Positions 9,052 to 20,316 of a stretch of 64,000 nucleotides of DNA are shown in pieces. The stretch covers positions 159,583,391 to 159,647,390 of the forward strand of contig CM061142.1 of the NCBI GenBank assembly GCA_030789695.1. The letters are read 5' to 3'. The notes under the pieces are model-generated. The model ran no database searches. It had not been told where the DNA came from and saw only the letters and a list, made by a program, of their open reading frames with translations. The position numbers were made by a program, and so were the translations under genes. Position 1 is the first letter of the stretch, and each line of letters starts with the position of its first letter. This DNA comes from Scilla litardierei. Lineage: Eukaryota; Streptophyta; Magnoliopsida; Asparagales; Asparagaceae.

Positions 9052-10961
9052 TGATCGCTCCAAAATGTAACCTAAGAGCACAACCTAGTATGGCGCAAAT
9101 GCATGGAGATAAATCCCCGGCAATGGCGCCAAAAACTTGATCGCTCCGGAATGTAACCCAAAAGTGCGACCGTGTAGTTTTACCGCAAGCGCACGGTGTA
9201 GCGGCGAGCGGGTTATCGAACACAGGGAGGACGAATGAAAGTGCTTGCTCCAATCAACCTGGCTATTTAAGAACAGAAAAGAGAGAATTTTCCTTTGGCG
9301 ATCCTGTCACAATCGTCAGACAAAGTACGGAAATATCAAATCAAATAAAGAACGTCTAGGGAATGGGGAGTCCCCGCTACTCACCGTATTTCGTCAATGT
9401 GGTTCGTTAGTATCAAAATTGCTAGAATAAAATTTCGGATGAACTAGTTGCAACTGAATGTAATACCTAGCTCACGCTCTTGCGCTGTTGCCGGTCTATA
9501 GCTATCCTAGGTTCGGGTCCAATCTCTTGCAAACCCTACACTAGGCAAGCTAGCATTAGGATCAACATCATCGTTCAATCGCGCCCCGAGCCCACTCTCG
9601 TGCAAACTCGGGCCACGACCTAGGTTGGGATAGTTCTTACCCGTCCAATCTATTGCAAACGGGTATCGGCACGGAATTGCAACCAGAAACCCTAGTATCG
9701 GCCCAATCTCTTGCAAACCGATACTACGGAAATTCGATTCCAACCCAATTCGGATTTCTAGGGTTTCCTATCGAATTGGGATCCAATCTCTTGCAAATCC
9801 CAATCGATATGAATACCTAGCCATCCGTAGTAAATCGATCCCAATCTAACCCTAATAGCAATTCTAGCAAAATTTCTACTAATTCATCACAAATCTGAAA
9901 TTGGGCTCGTAGGGTTCATCCCCACGCCCCAAGACGTGGAGACTACTCACAATTCATAGCACAAACACAAAAATAATCAATGAAATTAACAAGAGAATTC
10001 ATCACAATATTGAGATAAGCAATAAAAATAGTATTTTTAGAGGAGAGAGACACAAACCAATGGAGTTCTTCAAATAATCCAACAAAAATCAACTTTTGTC
10101 TCCTCTCCAATCATAAGAATAAATCTAAAAAGTTAATCTAAAAAGATGCAAAAATCTAAAAGAAAAGCTATCTAACCTAGGGTAAAAACAGGGGTTAAAT
10201 ACCCCCCAAAATCGTCCAAAAAACTGTGACCAAAATACCCATGCGCAGCCTGAAATCCGCAATTTTCGCTACAGGCAGCGCGTCGCACTCGGCCAAGTGA
10301 CAAAATTCGCTCAGCCGAGTGAGAAACCCTGTAAATTTCCAGTAAGTCTGGGTCTTCGGGGGTCTTCACTTCGGGGGTCGCTCGGCCGAGTGAGTTGTCG
10401 TCACTCGGCCGATGCTTCTTAGTACTCGGGCGGACGGCATTTGCCACTCGGTCGAGTGGGTCTTCTGAAGCTCAGGCAGATGAAAAACAGTAAGTTGGCG
10501 ATTTTTGAATGGCTTCGTCTGAGCACCACTCGGGCGGACGGGATCTCGTCACTCGGCCGATGTGGCTTCCGTCGCTCGGTCGAGTGGACGCATGAAACGT
10601 ATCCGATCAGGTCGGCCGAGCGGTGTCTCGCTGGTCGGCCGTGTGACTCCTTCACTCGGCCGAGTGGGACACCAAAAATGCCCAAACAGCTCGTTTTGGC
10701 CTCCTCGTCGCTCCTGCGACGTCCTTTCTTCTTCCTCTCCTCTCCAACAGCAAAATACCCCTCGGGGAGGTCGTCGGTGACACTCTGGAGTAGGCGTATC
10801 TCGAGATCACTCCAAATCGCCCAAAATCACCTGAAATGCGACAAAAACAACAAATCGTGAAAAGCATCGCAATATCGTCGATATATCGTGAAAAACATGA
10901 TTTGGGCGATCTAAATGGCATGCAAACATGCGGGAAAAAAGTGTAAAATAAGGAGTGATCA
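9052..10961 (-). repeat. 5' LTR of the Athila-like element
   Basis: This is the partner of 681-2589, with the same ends, the same 87-bp terminal extension (9052-9138) containing an embedded PBS, the same palindrome array (about 10287-10670) and the TATA-like TATTTAA (10201-10195). Only scattered substitutions separate the two, which dates the insertion as recent. It ends at the right-hand TSD ACTTA (10962-10966). Confidence 0.88.
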
Positions 10962-12490
10962 ACTTACAATCACCTAATCCTTGAAGTAGAACTTGAAGGA
11001 GAGTGTGTTGTGTGTTGAATGACTCTTTTGAATAGAGGAAAGCCCTTTCTCTTGACTGCATTAAATGCTTAGAAGATTTCTCTTTGGTTCTAGGTTGGAG
11101 AGCATGAGATGAAAGATAGGAATTCTAGGGCTTTTGGATTTTGAGAGCATAGATCAATGAAGATTGAAAGCTTGAAAGGTTGAGCTGATGAGTATCAAGG
11201 GAGTCGGCCTCTCAATGGAACAGTATAGTCTGGTTTTATAGTTTTCTCAAACCCTTCAAACAGAATTCCCAAAAGCCCCTTTGAAGTCAGTGAGAAAAAG
11301 CTCAATGGATAGAATCTGCGCACGCGACAGTCGACTGTTGAACAAAACACTGTCGACTGCTACACTGTGTCAGAGGGTAGGTGAGAATTCAAATGGTAAC
11401 TTACCACGTGGACAGTCGACTGATGAAGAGAAGACAGTCGACTGTTAAACCAACAGGCGACTGTAATTCCTTCTACAGGCGATTGACCGCAAACATGGTA
11501 AGTAGATAAAATCTCAGAAAAGTCTGGGAGGACATGACATGCGACTAATGAAGAGAAGACAGTCGACTGTTAAACCAACAGGCAACTGTAATTCCTTCTA
11601 CATGCGACTATCACAAACCCTGACATTTTCCAGAGAGTTGAGTCTGGAGAGAAGCTCAAAGACAGACGACTGTTGAGCATCGACAGTCGACTGTGCCATT
11701 GGACAGTCGACTGTAAATACCACATCGGTCGACTGGCACTAGAATAAGAAAAATTTCTGAGAGAATTCCTGCAGAAGAATCATGGATAGACGACTGTTAA
11801 AGCATTTACAGTCGACTGGTCCTTGGACAGGCGACTGTAAATACAACAACAGTCGACTGGCCAGATCAAACTGAGAATGATCATGGGCTGAAGATAGACA
11901 TGCGACTGACTAACAAATCACAGTCGACTGTCTCTTGGACAGGCGCCTGTGAGATGTACAGTAGTCGCCTGAAAGAGTAAAAGCTTAGAAAGCCCAAGGA
12001 TCAACTGTTAAAGTATGTGCATAACAGGCGGCTGTAGAACAAAACACATGCGACTGTTTTTAGACAGGAGACTGTAAATTGTTCAGCAGTCGACTGTTGA
12101 AAACATAAATTGCACATGCTTTGGAAAATTGAATTGGAGTCAAAGGAAAGATGATCAAATGTATTCCTATGACTGAAATGAAAATGTGTGTGTGCTCCAA
12201 CAAAGTTCTACTTCTAAGCTACATACTAGAAGAGAAAAAGAAGATTACATTAGTAGAACTCTCTCTTCTATCCAACGTATGAGCTTGAAGTCTTCTAGGA
12301 GCTTCAATCTCCATCTTTGATCATCCAATCAACTTTCCTTGCTTTCATTGATCATTGAGTGTCATCCATTGCTAATTGATCTTCATGAAATGCTTATACA
12401 ATGAATTAATTGCAAATAGAGGATTAGTCACACATATTTATGTTTGCTCATCATTGACACCAAGTAGGGAGAAGTCCAATACTCAACATT
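10962..12490 (-). repeat. Copia 3' LTR, proximal part (U3)
   Basis: The LTR continues from 680 after the Athila insertion; it matches 20653-21500 and the later 5' LTR segments. U3 starts TGTTGAGTATT at 12490. The CAGTCGACTG array covers 11326-12108, and the TATA box CTATAAAA lies at 11241-11234, about 85 bp beyond the array. The PPT follows at 12491. Confidence 0.87.
11326..12108. repeat. CAGTCGACTG palindrome array in copia U3
   Basis: Roughly 25 copies of CAGTCGACTG or close variants (CAGGCGACTG, CATGCGACTG, CAGACGACTG) occur at irregular spacing of about 15-60 bp. The half-site CGACTG is better kept than the other half. The array sits immediately upstream of the TATA box, where enhancer sites belong. 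It also recurs inside the element at 14230-14545 and in the other LTR. Confidence 0.85.
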
Positions 12491-12508
12491 CTCCCCCTTT
12501 TTGCTGAG
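12491..12508 (-). promoter_or_regulatory. Copia polypurine tract
   Basis: The minus strand reads CAGCAAAAAGGGGGAGAA directly before TGTTGAG of the 3' LTR. This is the expected plus-strand primer and fixes the LTR boundary. Confidence 0.85.
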
Positions 12509-13363
12509 GACAAACAAACATAAACAAAAAGATAAATAATTGTGCTTAAAGAAAACTTACTCCCCCTACATAGATGCCAATCAAGTTAGTGAATAAATAT
12601 TAGGGCATCTATGGATCAATTGAAGCACTTGAGTAAGATATGCATGAATGAAATGATTATCATGAAAACTTGAAATCTAGGTTTTTATAATCCAAGTTCA
12701 TTATATCTTACTCCCCCCTGAATCTAAGGCAATTTCAATCTTAGATTCAAGTTATGAATTAGAATTCACTTAGCACATAATTATGATATGTTTATTTCTC
12801 CCCCCTATGGCATTATTCAAAAGGTGGGAGTAGAATAACAACAAAAGTGCTAAATAAGTACTAAAACAATCATGAGAGTCTTAAGATAGAATGTATATCA
12901 GTAGTGATGCCAACAAATAATCAGATAAACATAGGGGCATCTCATTGATATACAAATCAAAAACTCATAAAACACAAGAAATGTTAGTTGACTAAAGGAA
13001 TTGAGAGTCTAATATCAACATTACAAGCTAAATGATCAAATCATCTCAAAAGACATCATATATATGAGATAGAATAAATTGAGACAATTAGGCAAAATTT
13101 CACACAAATAAGATAAACAGTTAGACAATGTGTGAAAGAGAATATGAAGTAAACATCATTTTCATATAAATAAGATTAAAGTTATATGGGTACAAAATAC
13201 ATCCATAATCACCATGTACATCCAAAAGTGATCAAAATACATACATCATCCATCCATCACTCAAAATACAACATCAAAAATATATACAAACACTCAACAA
13301 CTCAGCCCTAACAGAAAAAAAATCTAAGTCTAAGGGTAAGTGTCTGGAGTAGCATCAGCATCA
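12509..13363. other. Copia 3' noncoding region
   Basis: AT-rich sequence between the accessory ORF and the PPT. It contains pyrimidine runs (CTCCCCC near 12484, 12560, 12714 and 12800) that read as repeated purine tracts on the element strand. No gene is visible. Confidence 0.65.
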
Positions 13364-13881
13364 TCAGTCGATGTGGATTACTGATGGGTCAGAGGGGCGA
13401 CCAGACTGACGGAACATCAGTCTGGTGTTGCGACGGGTCGGAAAAGCACGAGCCTTCCTCTTCGATGACGATGCACAAGCAGAAGGAGGCTCAACATGAT
13501 CAGGGACAGAAGGCTGAACAACAGTAGATAGAGGAACGAAGCCTGAAGAAGTGGGGACAGCTGAATGGGTAGTATCCTCAGCTGGAGGGAACATGGCCTC
13601 GAGTTCGGCCGGAATAGGGAAGCCGTGAAGTAAGAACGACTTGTACTGAAGCTCTAGGAGAAGAGAGAGCTTCTGATCCATGGAGGAAGCAAGTTTTTCG
13701 ATCAACGAGACTCGGTCACACAGTTGAGTGAGTAGAAAATATTCTAGCGGAACAGAAGGAGGAGGACAGGGTGGCTGGTCAGCTGGTGGAGGAGTGAGTT
13801 ACTGGTCAGCTGGTGGAGGAGTGGGTTCAGCGAGGAAGATTTCCAAAAACTCATCTAAAGACTGATGATTAACAGGTTCCA
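13364..13881 (-). pseudogene. Accessory ORF downstream of copia pol
   Basis: The frame starts at the ATG at 13881 (MEPVNHQSLDEFLEIFLAE), meets one TAA inside a 27-bp direct repeat (TPPPADQ repeated), and continues through EYFLLTQLCDRVSLIEKLA, a helical stretch MDQKLSLLLELQYKSF and a basic SSKRKARAFPTRRN to a TGA at 13364. Length is about 172 codons. SIRE/Maximus elements often carry an extra ORF here, some called env-like; no signal peptide or membrane segment is visible. An array of the LTR palindrome (14230-14545) and a TATA-like CCTTATATC (14136-14128) lie upstream, suggesting its own promoter. The function is not recognised. Confidence 0.55.
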
Positions 13882-14229
13882 TGAAGATCGATTATTATAA
13901 GCTAGGGTACATACGAGTCGATAAATGAAAGAGAGCGATACCTAAGACTTGATGATCGACGAAGGGAGAGTCAATCGAACAGACAATTGGTAGAATGGAG
14001 GAGAGATCGGAGAGAGCAGCTACGAAATGGAGAAGAGATCGACGGATGGTGGAGTTCGAAGGAGGAAGACGAGGGAGTTTTCGTCATATGAGAGAGAAAA
14101 CAAATGATCGAATCGACGGCTCTCGAAGATATAAGGAGGGTTCCAAGGAATCTGGGCCGTTAGATCGAAAAATCGACGGCTCAGATCAAGTTATCGAACC
14201 GCCACAACAGTTGACATTCAACTAATAAA

Positions 14230-14545
14230 AAGTTGTCAGTCGTCTGGTCGATAAGATAGAAATAAGCTTGGGTTGACAGACAGTCGACTGTTGGGTAATC
14301 CACAGTTGCCTGTCGGAGAGACAGTCGACTGTTCCTTACACATCAGTCGACTGACAGAGAATTAAAAAATATAATGATAAAGAACAGAGACCTCTGAAGA
14401 TTTGGACAGTTGCCTAATGACCAAAATGCAGTCGCCTGTCGAACTGACACTCGACTGTAAAATCGTCATCAGCCTCCTGTGCGAAAAATACAGTCACATG
14501 TATGTGAAAATAGAGTAGGGCAGTCGACAGTCGAAGTAATGATAG
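14230..14545. repeat. Internal CAGTCGACTG array upstream of the copia accessory ORF
   Basis: About ten copies or variants of CAGTCGACTG (for example near 14281, 14323, 14345, 14521) lie between the end of pol (14827) and the accessory ORF (13881). The flanking sequence does not align with the LTR array, so the motifs were not simply copied as a block. Confidence 0.8.
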
Positions 14546-14826
14546 TCGTCTGTCCTGGTCCAAAAATGCACAATGAGGTTAAAATCCAGAGGATATAAAC
14601 ATCTCACCCTAGGACCTATACTTTAACACAAATTTAATCATGAAATCAATATTAAAGTATTATCGATTAACAGATCTCTTAAAACAAATTAAAACTATCG
14701 AAATCAACAAAATCTCAAATACATCTCTTAAAACAAATATATGTGAAACATATAATTTATCAAACGAAGAGAAGTAACAAATGATGATATGAGTTCAAAC
14801 ATGACATAGCATAAGAGTATGAACTC

Positions 14827-15581
14827 CTACACTTTAGATTCACCCGTAATCCCTAATTCTCCACGGAACCTCACAAATGAATCTTCTTTAAGAGGTTTAG
14901 TGAAGATGTCGGCGATTTGTTTTTGGGTTTCAATGTACTCTAAGATGATGTCCTTCTTAGCTACATGATCATTAATAAATGTTGTCTCACATCTATATGT
15001 TTGGTACGGAAGTGATGTACCGGATTCTTGGAAAGAAAAATTGCACTTTGGTTATCAAACATGATATGGCAAGTATCACAATTGACACCATAGTCTTTAA
15101 GAGTGTGTCTCATCCAAAGAACTTGTACGCATGCAAGACCTGCGGAGAAATATTCCGCTTCAGTCGTGCACAATGATATCGAGTTCTGTTTTTTGGAAAA
15201 CCAAGAAACTAGGAAATTCCCTAGAAAATGGTAAGTGCCACTAGTACTCTTCCTATCAGATTTGCATCCGGCAAAGTCGGCATCACTATATGAGATTAAC
15301 TCATATGTGATAGACTTAGGGTAAAGTAACCCATAATCTAGAGAATGATTGAGGTAACGAAAAATTCGTTTAACCGCAATCAAGTGTGACTCCTTAGGTC
15401 TAGCTTGATATCTAGCACACAGGCATACAGAAAACATGATATCGGGCCTACTAGCAGTTAAGTAAAGCAAGCTATCGATCATACCTCGATATAGACGAAC
15501 GTCTACATCTTTTTCGTTTTCATCCTTCTGTAGATGGGTCGTCGTACTCATGTGGGTCCTTTTGCTTGAAGACGATTCCAT
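14827..15581 (-). pseudogene. pol: Copia RNase H domain (end of pol)
   Basis: The frame continues from reverse transcriptase past a TGA at 15587-15585 (AAG-TGA-TTC; probably CGA originally). Motifs are LLYLTASRPDIMFSV, YSDADFAG with the first catalytic Asp, TEAEYFSAG with the Glu, FDNQSAIFLSKNPV and FRTKHIDVR with the last His/Asp. A one-base slip near 14985 moves the end (NDHVAKKDIILEYIETQ, IADIFTKPL, RFRGELGI) into another frame, ending at TAG 14829-14827. All catalytic positions remain, so damage is limited to one stop and one frameshift. Confidence 0.85.
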
Positions 15582-15587
15582 CCCGAA

Positions 15588-16376
15588 TCACTTGATGAGC
15601 TCCCCGGTGTAGTTGGGTTGATGTATGAAAGTCACATCCTTCATTTGTTGAATTTGAAGGCCAAGGAAGTAGTTTATCTCACCCATATAGCTTATTTCGA
15701 ATTCATCCTTCATAGACTTAGAAAATTCTTGCCAAAGGTTAAAGTCAGTAGAACCAAATATAATATCGTCTACATAAACTTGAATTAAGAGAATGTCATT
15801 TTCATAATCCTTAATAAAAAGTGTTGAATCAACCTCACCCATTTTAAAACCAAAATCCAAAAGAAAGGTTTTGAGTCGATCATACCAAGCTCTAGGAGCT
15901 TGTCTCAACCCATATAACGCTTTCTTAAGTTTGAAAACATGGTTTGGAAATTTTTCATGTATGAAACCGGTTGGTTGAGAAACATAAACTTCTTCATTAA
16001 CAATTCCATTTAAAAATGCCCTTTTAACATCCATTTGAAATAATTTGAAATTCTTGTGAGATGCAAAAGACAAAAACAATCTAATAGCTTATAGTCTAGC
16101 TACAGGGGCAAACGATTCTTCGAAATCGATACCTTCTTCTTGCTGATAGCCTTGAGCTACTAAACTTACTTTATTCCTTGTGATGACCTCGTTCTCATCG
16201 GTCTTGTTCTTAAAGATCCACTTAGTCCCAATCACTTGGTGACCGCTTGGAAGAGGAACGAGCTCCCAAACTTCATTTCTCTCAAATTGCATAAGCTCTT
16301 CTTCCATTGCAATTATCCAAGAGCTATCTTCATATGCTTCTTGGATGTTCTTGGGCTCAATGGTAGAAACAAACAC
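15588..16376 (-). pseudogene. pol: Copia reverse transcriptase domain
   Basis: In the same frame as integrase. Motifs: [54 protein letters not shown], then one TAA (16088-16086, GAA to TAA in LEAIR), QMDVKRAFLNG with the first catalytic Asp, FKLKKALYGLRQAPRAWYD and IQVYVDDIIFGST with the YVDD active site, then FLGLQIQQ. This is textbook copia RT. The single internal stop and a TGA after GELIK mark it as inactive but recently so. Confidence 0.88.
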
Positions 16377-16409
16377 ACAGTGAGAGAATTCTTCAATTCT
16401 TGACCTCGT

Positions 16410-17395
16410 TCAAACACCCACACCAATATCTCCAATAATTTGGTCATGGGGGTGATTACGAACGGTAGGGTAAGCTTTGGGAATCCCTGTATCACTTGGA
16501 ACATTTTCAACAACTTCATTAGTATTGTTAGTCTCAATAATAGAACCATTGAATTTAACATTACTAAGAGAATCACACAAAACATCTACACTATCATCAA
16601 CCACATTAGGAAAATCAAAATCTTCATAGAATGATACGTGTAGAGATTTCTTAATCGTTGCAGAGGTTTTGTTGTATATCCAGTAGGCTTTGCTACGTGT
16701 GGAATATCCAACAAAAATTCCTTCATCGAATCTTGGCTCAAATTTTTCTAAGTTACCAAAGGTGTTCTTGATAAAATATTTTGAACCAAAAACACGAAAA
16801 TATTTAACTTGTGGTTTCTTGTTATAAAATAACTCAAAACAAGTTTTGTTCATTCGGTGGCTCACTAGGATCCTAGTGAGCACATAACATGCCGTGTGCA
16901 CTGCCTCTGCCCAAAATTGTAGTCCAAGATTACTATCATGGAGCATGGTACGTGCACACTCAATAAGAGTCCTATTCTTTCTCTCTACAACACCATTTTG
17001 TGGTGGTGCACGAGAAAAAGAAAAATTGTGAGTTATCCCGGTGTCATCACAAAATTTTGTGAAAGACTCATTCTCAAATTCTTCTCCATGATCACTATGA
17101 AAAGTGATAATGGTGGATCCTAAGAGATTTTGAATCTTCTTTGCAAATATGGTAAACTCTTCAAAGGCTTCATTCTTATTAGTTAAAAATGAAACCCAAG
17201 TAAATCCAGAGAACTCGTCGACGACAACTAATCCAGAGGCGGTTCTAGTTGGCCCAAATAAATCTAGATGAAGTAATTCTAGGGGCCTCTTAGAAGTTAT
17301 GCCTTCTGTAAGTTTAAAAGATGATTTACTAAGTTTACCACGTTGACATGAATCACAAAAGTTTTTCTTGCTAAAAGCAATTTTTAGAAAACCTT
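16410..17395 (-). pseudogene. pol: Copia integrase domain
   Basis: One continuous frame from about 17395 to the TGA at 16412-16410. The zinc-binding HHCC is split across the protease frame (WHRRFGHVHF) and CDSCQRGK here. The catalytic triad is intact: LHLDLFGPT, FHSDHGEEF and GVVERKN, with 35 residues between the second Asp and the Glu. The C-terminal core LFYNKKPQVKYFRVFGSKYF and EGIFVGYSTRSKAYWIYNK follows. The only defects are a one-base frameshift near 17390 at the protease side and the terminal TGA (probably CGA to TGA), beyond which the frame continues into RT. Confidence 0.85.
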
Positions 17396-18058
17396 TATTA
17401 GATCATGCTTAGCCAACTTATATAAGTGCTTAAAATGAACATGACCAAAACGGCGATGCCATAATAGTTGTTCATTTGTATTAGCAACTAAGCAATGTTC
17501 TACGGTTTTAGGCAAGCTTAAATAGTAAATATTCTTATGCCTAATACCGGTAAATAAAACTTGTGAATCAAAATCAATAATTTCACTCATACCCTCTCCA
17601 AAGTTAACCTTGTAACCTTTGTCACAAAGTTGACTAATGGAGATAAGGTTATGACATAAACCACTAACTAAATAAACATTAGTAATGAGTGGTTTGGAAG
17701 GATTACCGACTTTACCTACTCCTATGATGGTTCCCTTTTGATTACCTCTAAAAGTGACCGTTGCACTATCTTTGATGCTAATCACGTCGGAGAGCAATAA
17801 GGGATCTCCCGTCATGTGTTTGGAGCAATCGCTGTCGAGTATCCATCCTTTCCTTTTAGAGCCAATATGTCGTTTATTGCTCTCTTTTTTTTCTTGGGTA
17901 CCTACATGATATACCATAAGCTTATGGTACCCAATTTTTGTTGGGTCCAAAGGATTAGCCCTTTGGAAGCCAAGTCCAAGTGAACTTCCGCTTCCCACCA
18001 TAATTACCACTATTAATAATATCATGAAAGTAGGAATCAACATAGGCATTCCTATCAT
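17384..18058 (-). pseudogene. pol: Copia protease and pre-integrase domain
   Basis: The protease site reads WILDSDCSKHMTGD; the usual copia motif is D-S-G, so the Gly is replaced by Asp and activity would be lost. It is followed by GNQKGTIIGVGKVG, LCHNLISISQLCDKGYKV and the pre-integrase segment LLWHRRFGHVHFKHLYKLAK. It ends at TAA after IKVF because of a one-base shift near 17390. Upstream (18058-18516) all frames are broken; remnants of the Tyr/His/Pro-rich linker typical of this lineage are visible. Confidence 0.83.
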
Positions 18059-18515
18059 TTAAGCTTGTGTTCTTAGGACCCCAAATTGTGTATGCTTTGG
18101 AAGTCCTTTTCCTAGTTGCATGCACATTGATTGATTTCTATGTGGTGTGTGCATCATAGGAACATGCTTTCTAGCATATGACAATGGAGGTGGATAAGCA
18201 TTGCACATATAGGGGTTGTATGCAACCTTAGGTACATGTACGTTATATGAGGCATATAGGGGCATGCATGACATGATGTTGATGTGCATACATGGAAGAA
18301 TGATGCATATGAGCATATGAGTGTATAGGAGCACGTACAAGAGTATTTCTCATGTGTGGATTTGCATGTGTCCGTGGGTATGGAGCATAGAAGGTGTCAT
18401 GAGTGTCCACTTGTGAAGTAGGAGATTTCCTACGTGGATGAATGTTGGTGTACATGTAAGCATGACCTCTCTTTTGGTTTCCACCCGTAATGGGTTTCTT
18501 ACCAAAAGGAAGAGA

Positions 18516-19613
18516 TTATGAAGTGGTGGATTTCTTGGTAGGTTTGCTACCAATAGCGTTTTTGACACCACTTGTGGATGCACCAGAGGATGGCCTCACA
18601 AAGTCTATAATGACATCACTATAGGAGGTACGAGTATTGGATGCATTTGCTTCCACAAAACCAAGACCAACACGATGTGTGGCCGGAAATTGGTTTGATA
18701 GCAAATCATCCAATTGACCGTTTCCCTTATTAAATCTCATAATACGGGAGGACGTGAGCTCATATTTCTCCTTAAGAGAAGAAATATTGGTATCCAAGGT
18801 GGACACCCATGCTTTGAGCTCGTGCACTTGGGTTTTGAGAGAATCATTCTCTAAACCCAATTTTGTGTTTTGTGAAGCTAGATCACTATTATCCTTAGGA
18901 TATGTTTGATCTAGTTGAGATTTGAGGGAATTCACCTCATCTCTCAATATGACATTTTGAGAAACCATGGAGGTTTTCTCAAGTGTTAATGTATCAACAA
19001 TGGTGTCATTATTGATAATGCATGGAATGAATGGTTTGCTAACATTCAATTTCTTTAAACTAGTATATCTAAGCATTAGAGATTGATACTTAACAAATAG
19101 TTCTTCATTAGCAATACACAATCCATCCATTGTTACCTCGGGTTCATCGATGTCGGAATCACTCTCATTAGAGAGTGGATCTTCCCGGGCCATGAAGCAC
19201 ATGTGGGCGCTTTCGCCCTTCTCATCATCGGATTTGCTTGATGAGTCTCCACTTGAGTCATCGAATGTACCGACAAGTCCTTTCTTCTTATCTTTCTTGT
19301 ACTTTTCAGACTTGTGGTACTTCGGAGCTTTCCAATTCTCTTTGTTTCTTAGCATCAGGTAATCCTTCTTGATGTGCCCTGGCTTGTTACACTTAAAACA
19401 CAAAGATGAAGTGTTATTAGTAGAATCAAATTTATTCTTGGAGGGAAATTTACCTTTGCGAAAGAAGCATTGGAACTTCTTCTCCATTTGAGCCATCTCC
19501 TCCAAGTCCATTTCTTTTTCTGATTCTTCACTTTCGGAGGATGAAGAATTATCTTTAAATGCTAATGCCTTATTCTTCGCCTCTGTTGGATTCATCATAG
19601 CTCGAATCTTCAA
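18516..19613 (-). pseudogene. gag: Copia gag, C-terminal half with mutated zinc knuckle
   Basis: A 365-codon open stretch: an acidic Ser/Glu segment, then the CCHC knuckle CFKCNKPGHIKKDY, whose last Cys is Tyr and so should not bind zinc. A Lys/Asp/Ser-rich region, a long coiled coil (LRDEVNSLKSQLDQ, LGLENDSLKTQVHELKAWV) and a Ser/Thr-rich tail ending KPTKKSTTS follow. The long coiled-coil extension after the knuckle is typical of SIRE/Maximus gag. Upstream the gag frame is lost between 19613 and 19916. Confidence 0.8.
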
Positions 19614-20290
19614 TCAGTTCTACAGTCTTACTTCATAAGACATGAGAGTCCCGATGAGATTAACCACATTGTAATTCTTTATGTCGTTGACCTCCTCGAT
19701 GGCGATAGCTCTTCTTTCCCATTTGGAGGTCATTCCCATAATGATCTTTCTTACCTTATCTTGTTGAGAGTAGACTTACCAAGAGCTTCGAGCTCATTGG
19801 TGATGTCGGTAAAACGTCCGTACATTGTTGCTATGCTTTTATTTTCCTGCATGTGAAACATATCAAAATTTTGCACAACAACATATAGTTTGGAAAGTTT
19901 TACCTTATCCGTTCCCTCATGGGTAACGACTAGATGGTTTCAAATTTGATATGCACTCTTACATATGCATATCTTGTTGAACTCATCTGGGTCCAACGTA
20001 CAATGAAGAGCGTTCATTGCCTTGTTGTTATTGACTTCGGCAGACTTCTTGGAAGGCGTCCATTTGTCATAATCCTCTTCGGAGGGTTCGACGTATTCCT
20101 TGTGGAGGGTTCTCCAAAGAGAAGCACTCCTTAGGAACGTCTCCATCGGGCATTTCCAATAGCCGAAATTCGTGCCATTGAAACGTGGAGGACGAACTGT
20201 TGATTGTCCTTCGAAGACGGTGGATGCTCCATCACGGTCGTGATTGTTGTACGAAGTCGGTGGAGGAACGTTGTTGTTGTTGGATGCCAT
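19613..20290 (-). pseudogene. gag: Copia gag, N-terminal half
   Basis: ATG at 20290 (MASNNNNVPPP), chosen because it is the first ATG after the PBS and copia gags of this type start this way. The domain includes PPRFNGTNFGYWKCPMETFL and MNALHCTLDPDEFNKICICK, typical of the copia gag N-terminal domain. TGA after SAYQI (19940) interrupts it; further gag-like residues (VQNFDMFHMQENKSIATMY, ITNELEALGKS) continue to about 19760 before several stops. Confidence 0.8.
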
Positions 20291-20304
20291 ATCTAAATAC
20301 CGAC

Positions 20305-20316
20305 GCTCCGATACCA
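20305..20316 (-). promoter_or_regulatory. Copia primer-binding site (initiator tRNA-Met)
   Basis: The minus strand reads TGGTATCGGAGC, one base off the standard TGGTATCAGAGC. It abuts the 5' LTR without the last 57 bases of U5 seen in the other LTR. Confidence 0.85.

Larger units (their letters stand above)
681..10961 (-). mobile_element. Athila-like non-autonomous gypsy element, complete with TSD
   Basis: The element is bounded by TGATCG (681) and GATCA (10961) and flanked by the 5-bp duplication ACTTA (676-680 and 10962-10966). The insertion is confirmed by the empty site in the other copia LTR near 20650. Two LTRs of about 1.91 kb (681-2589 and 9052-10961) flank an internal region that reads, on the minus strand, PBS, gag, protease, a palindrome array with TATA box, accessory ORF, hairpin with PPT-like tract, and 3' PPT. 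No reverse transcriptase, RNase H or integrase is present. The LTRs differ at only a few percent of positions by eye, so the insertion is fairly recent. Confidence 0.9.

Noticed and set aside
10441..10860. 139-codon plus-strand ORF in the 5' LTR
   Set aside because: The frame follows the palindrome array, and its equivalent in the other LTR is broken; LTR noise.
11326..12108. Possible CRISPR-like array in the palindrome-rich LTR
   Set aside because: Repeat units are only 10 bp, spacing is irregular and motif copies vary; the context is a plant LTR promoter, not a prokaryotic locus.
13995..14225. 76-codon plus-strand ORF, Arg/Glu/Gly-rich
   Set aside because: Purine-rich leader between the internal array and the accessory ORF, antisense to the element; no motif.
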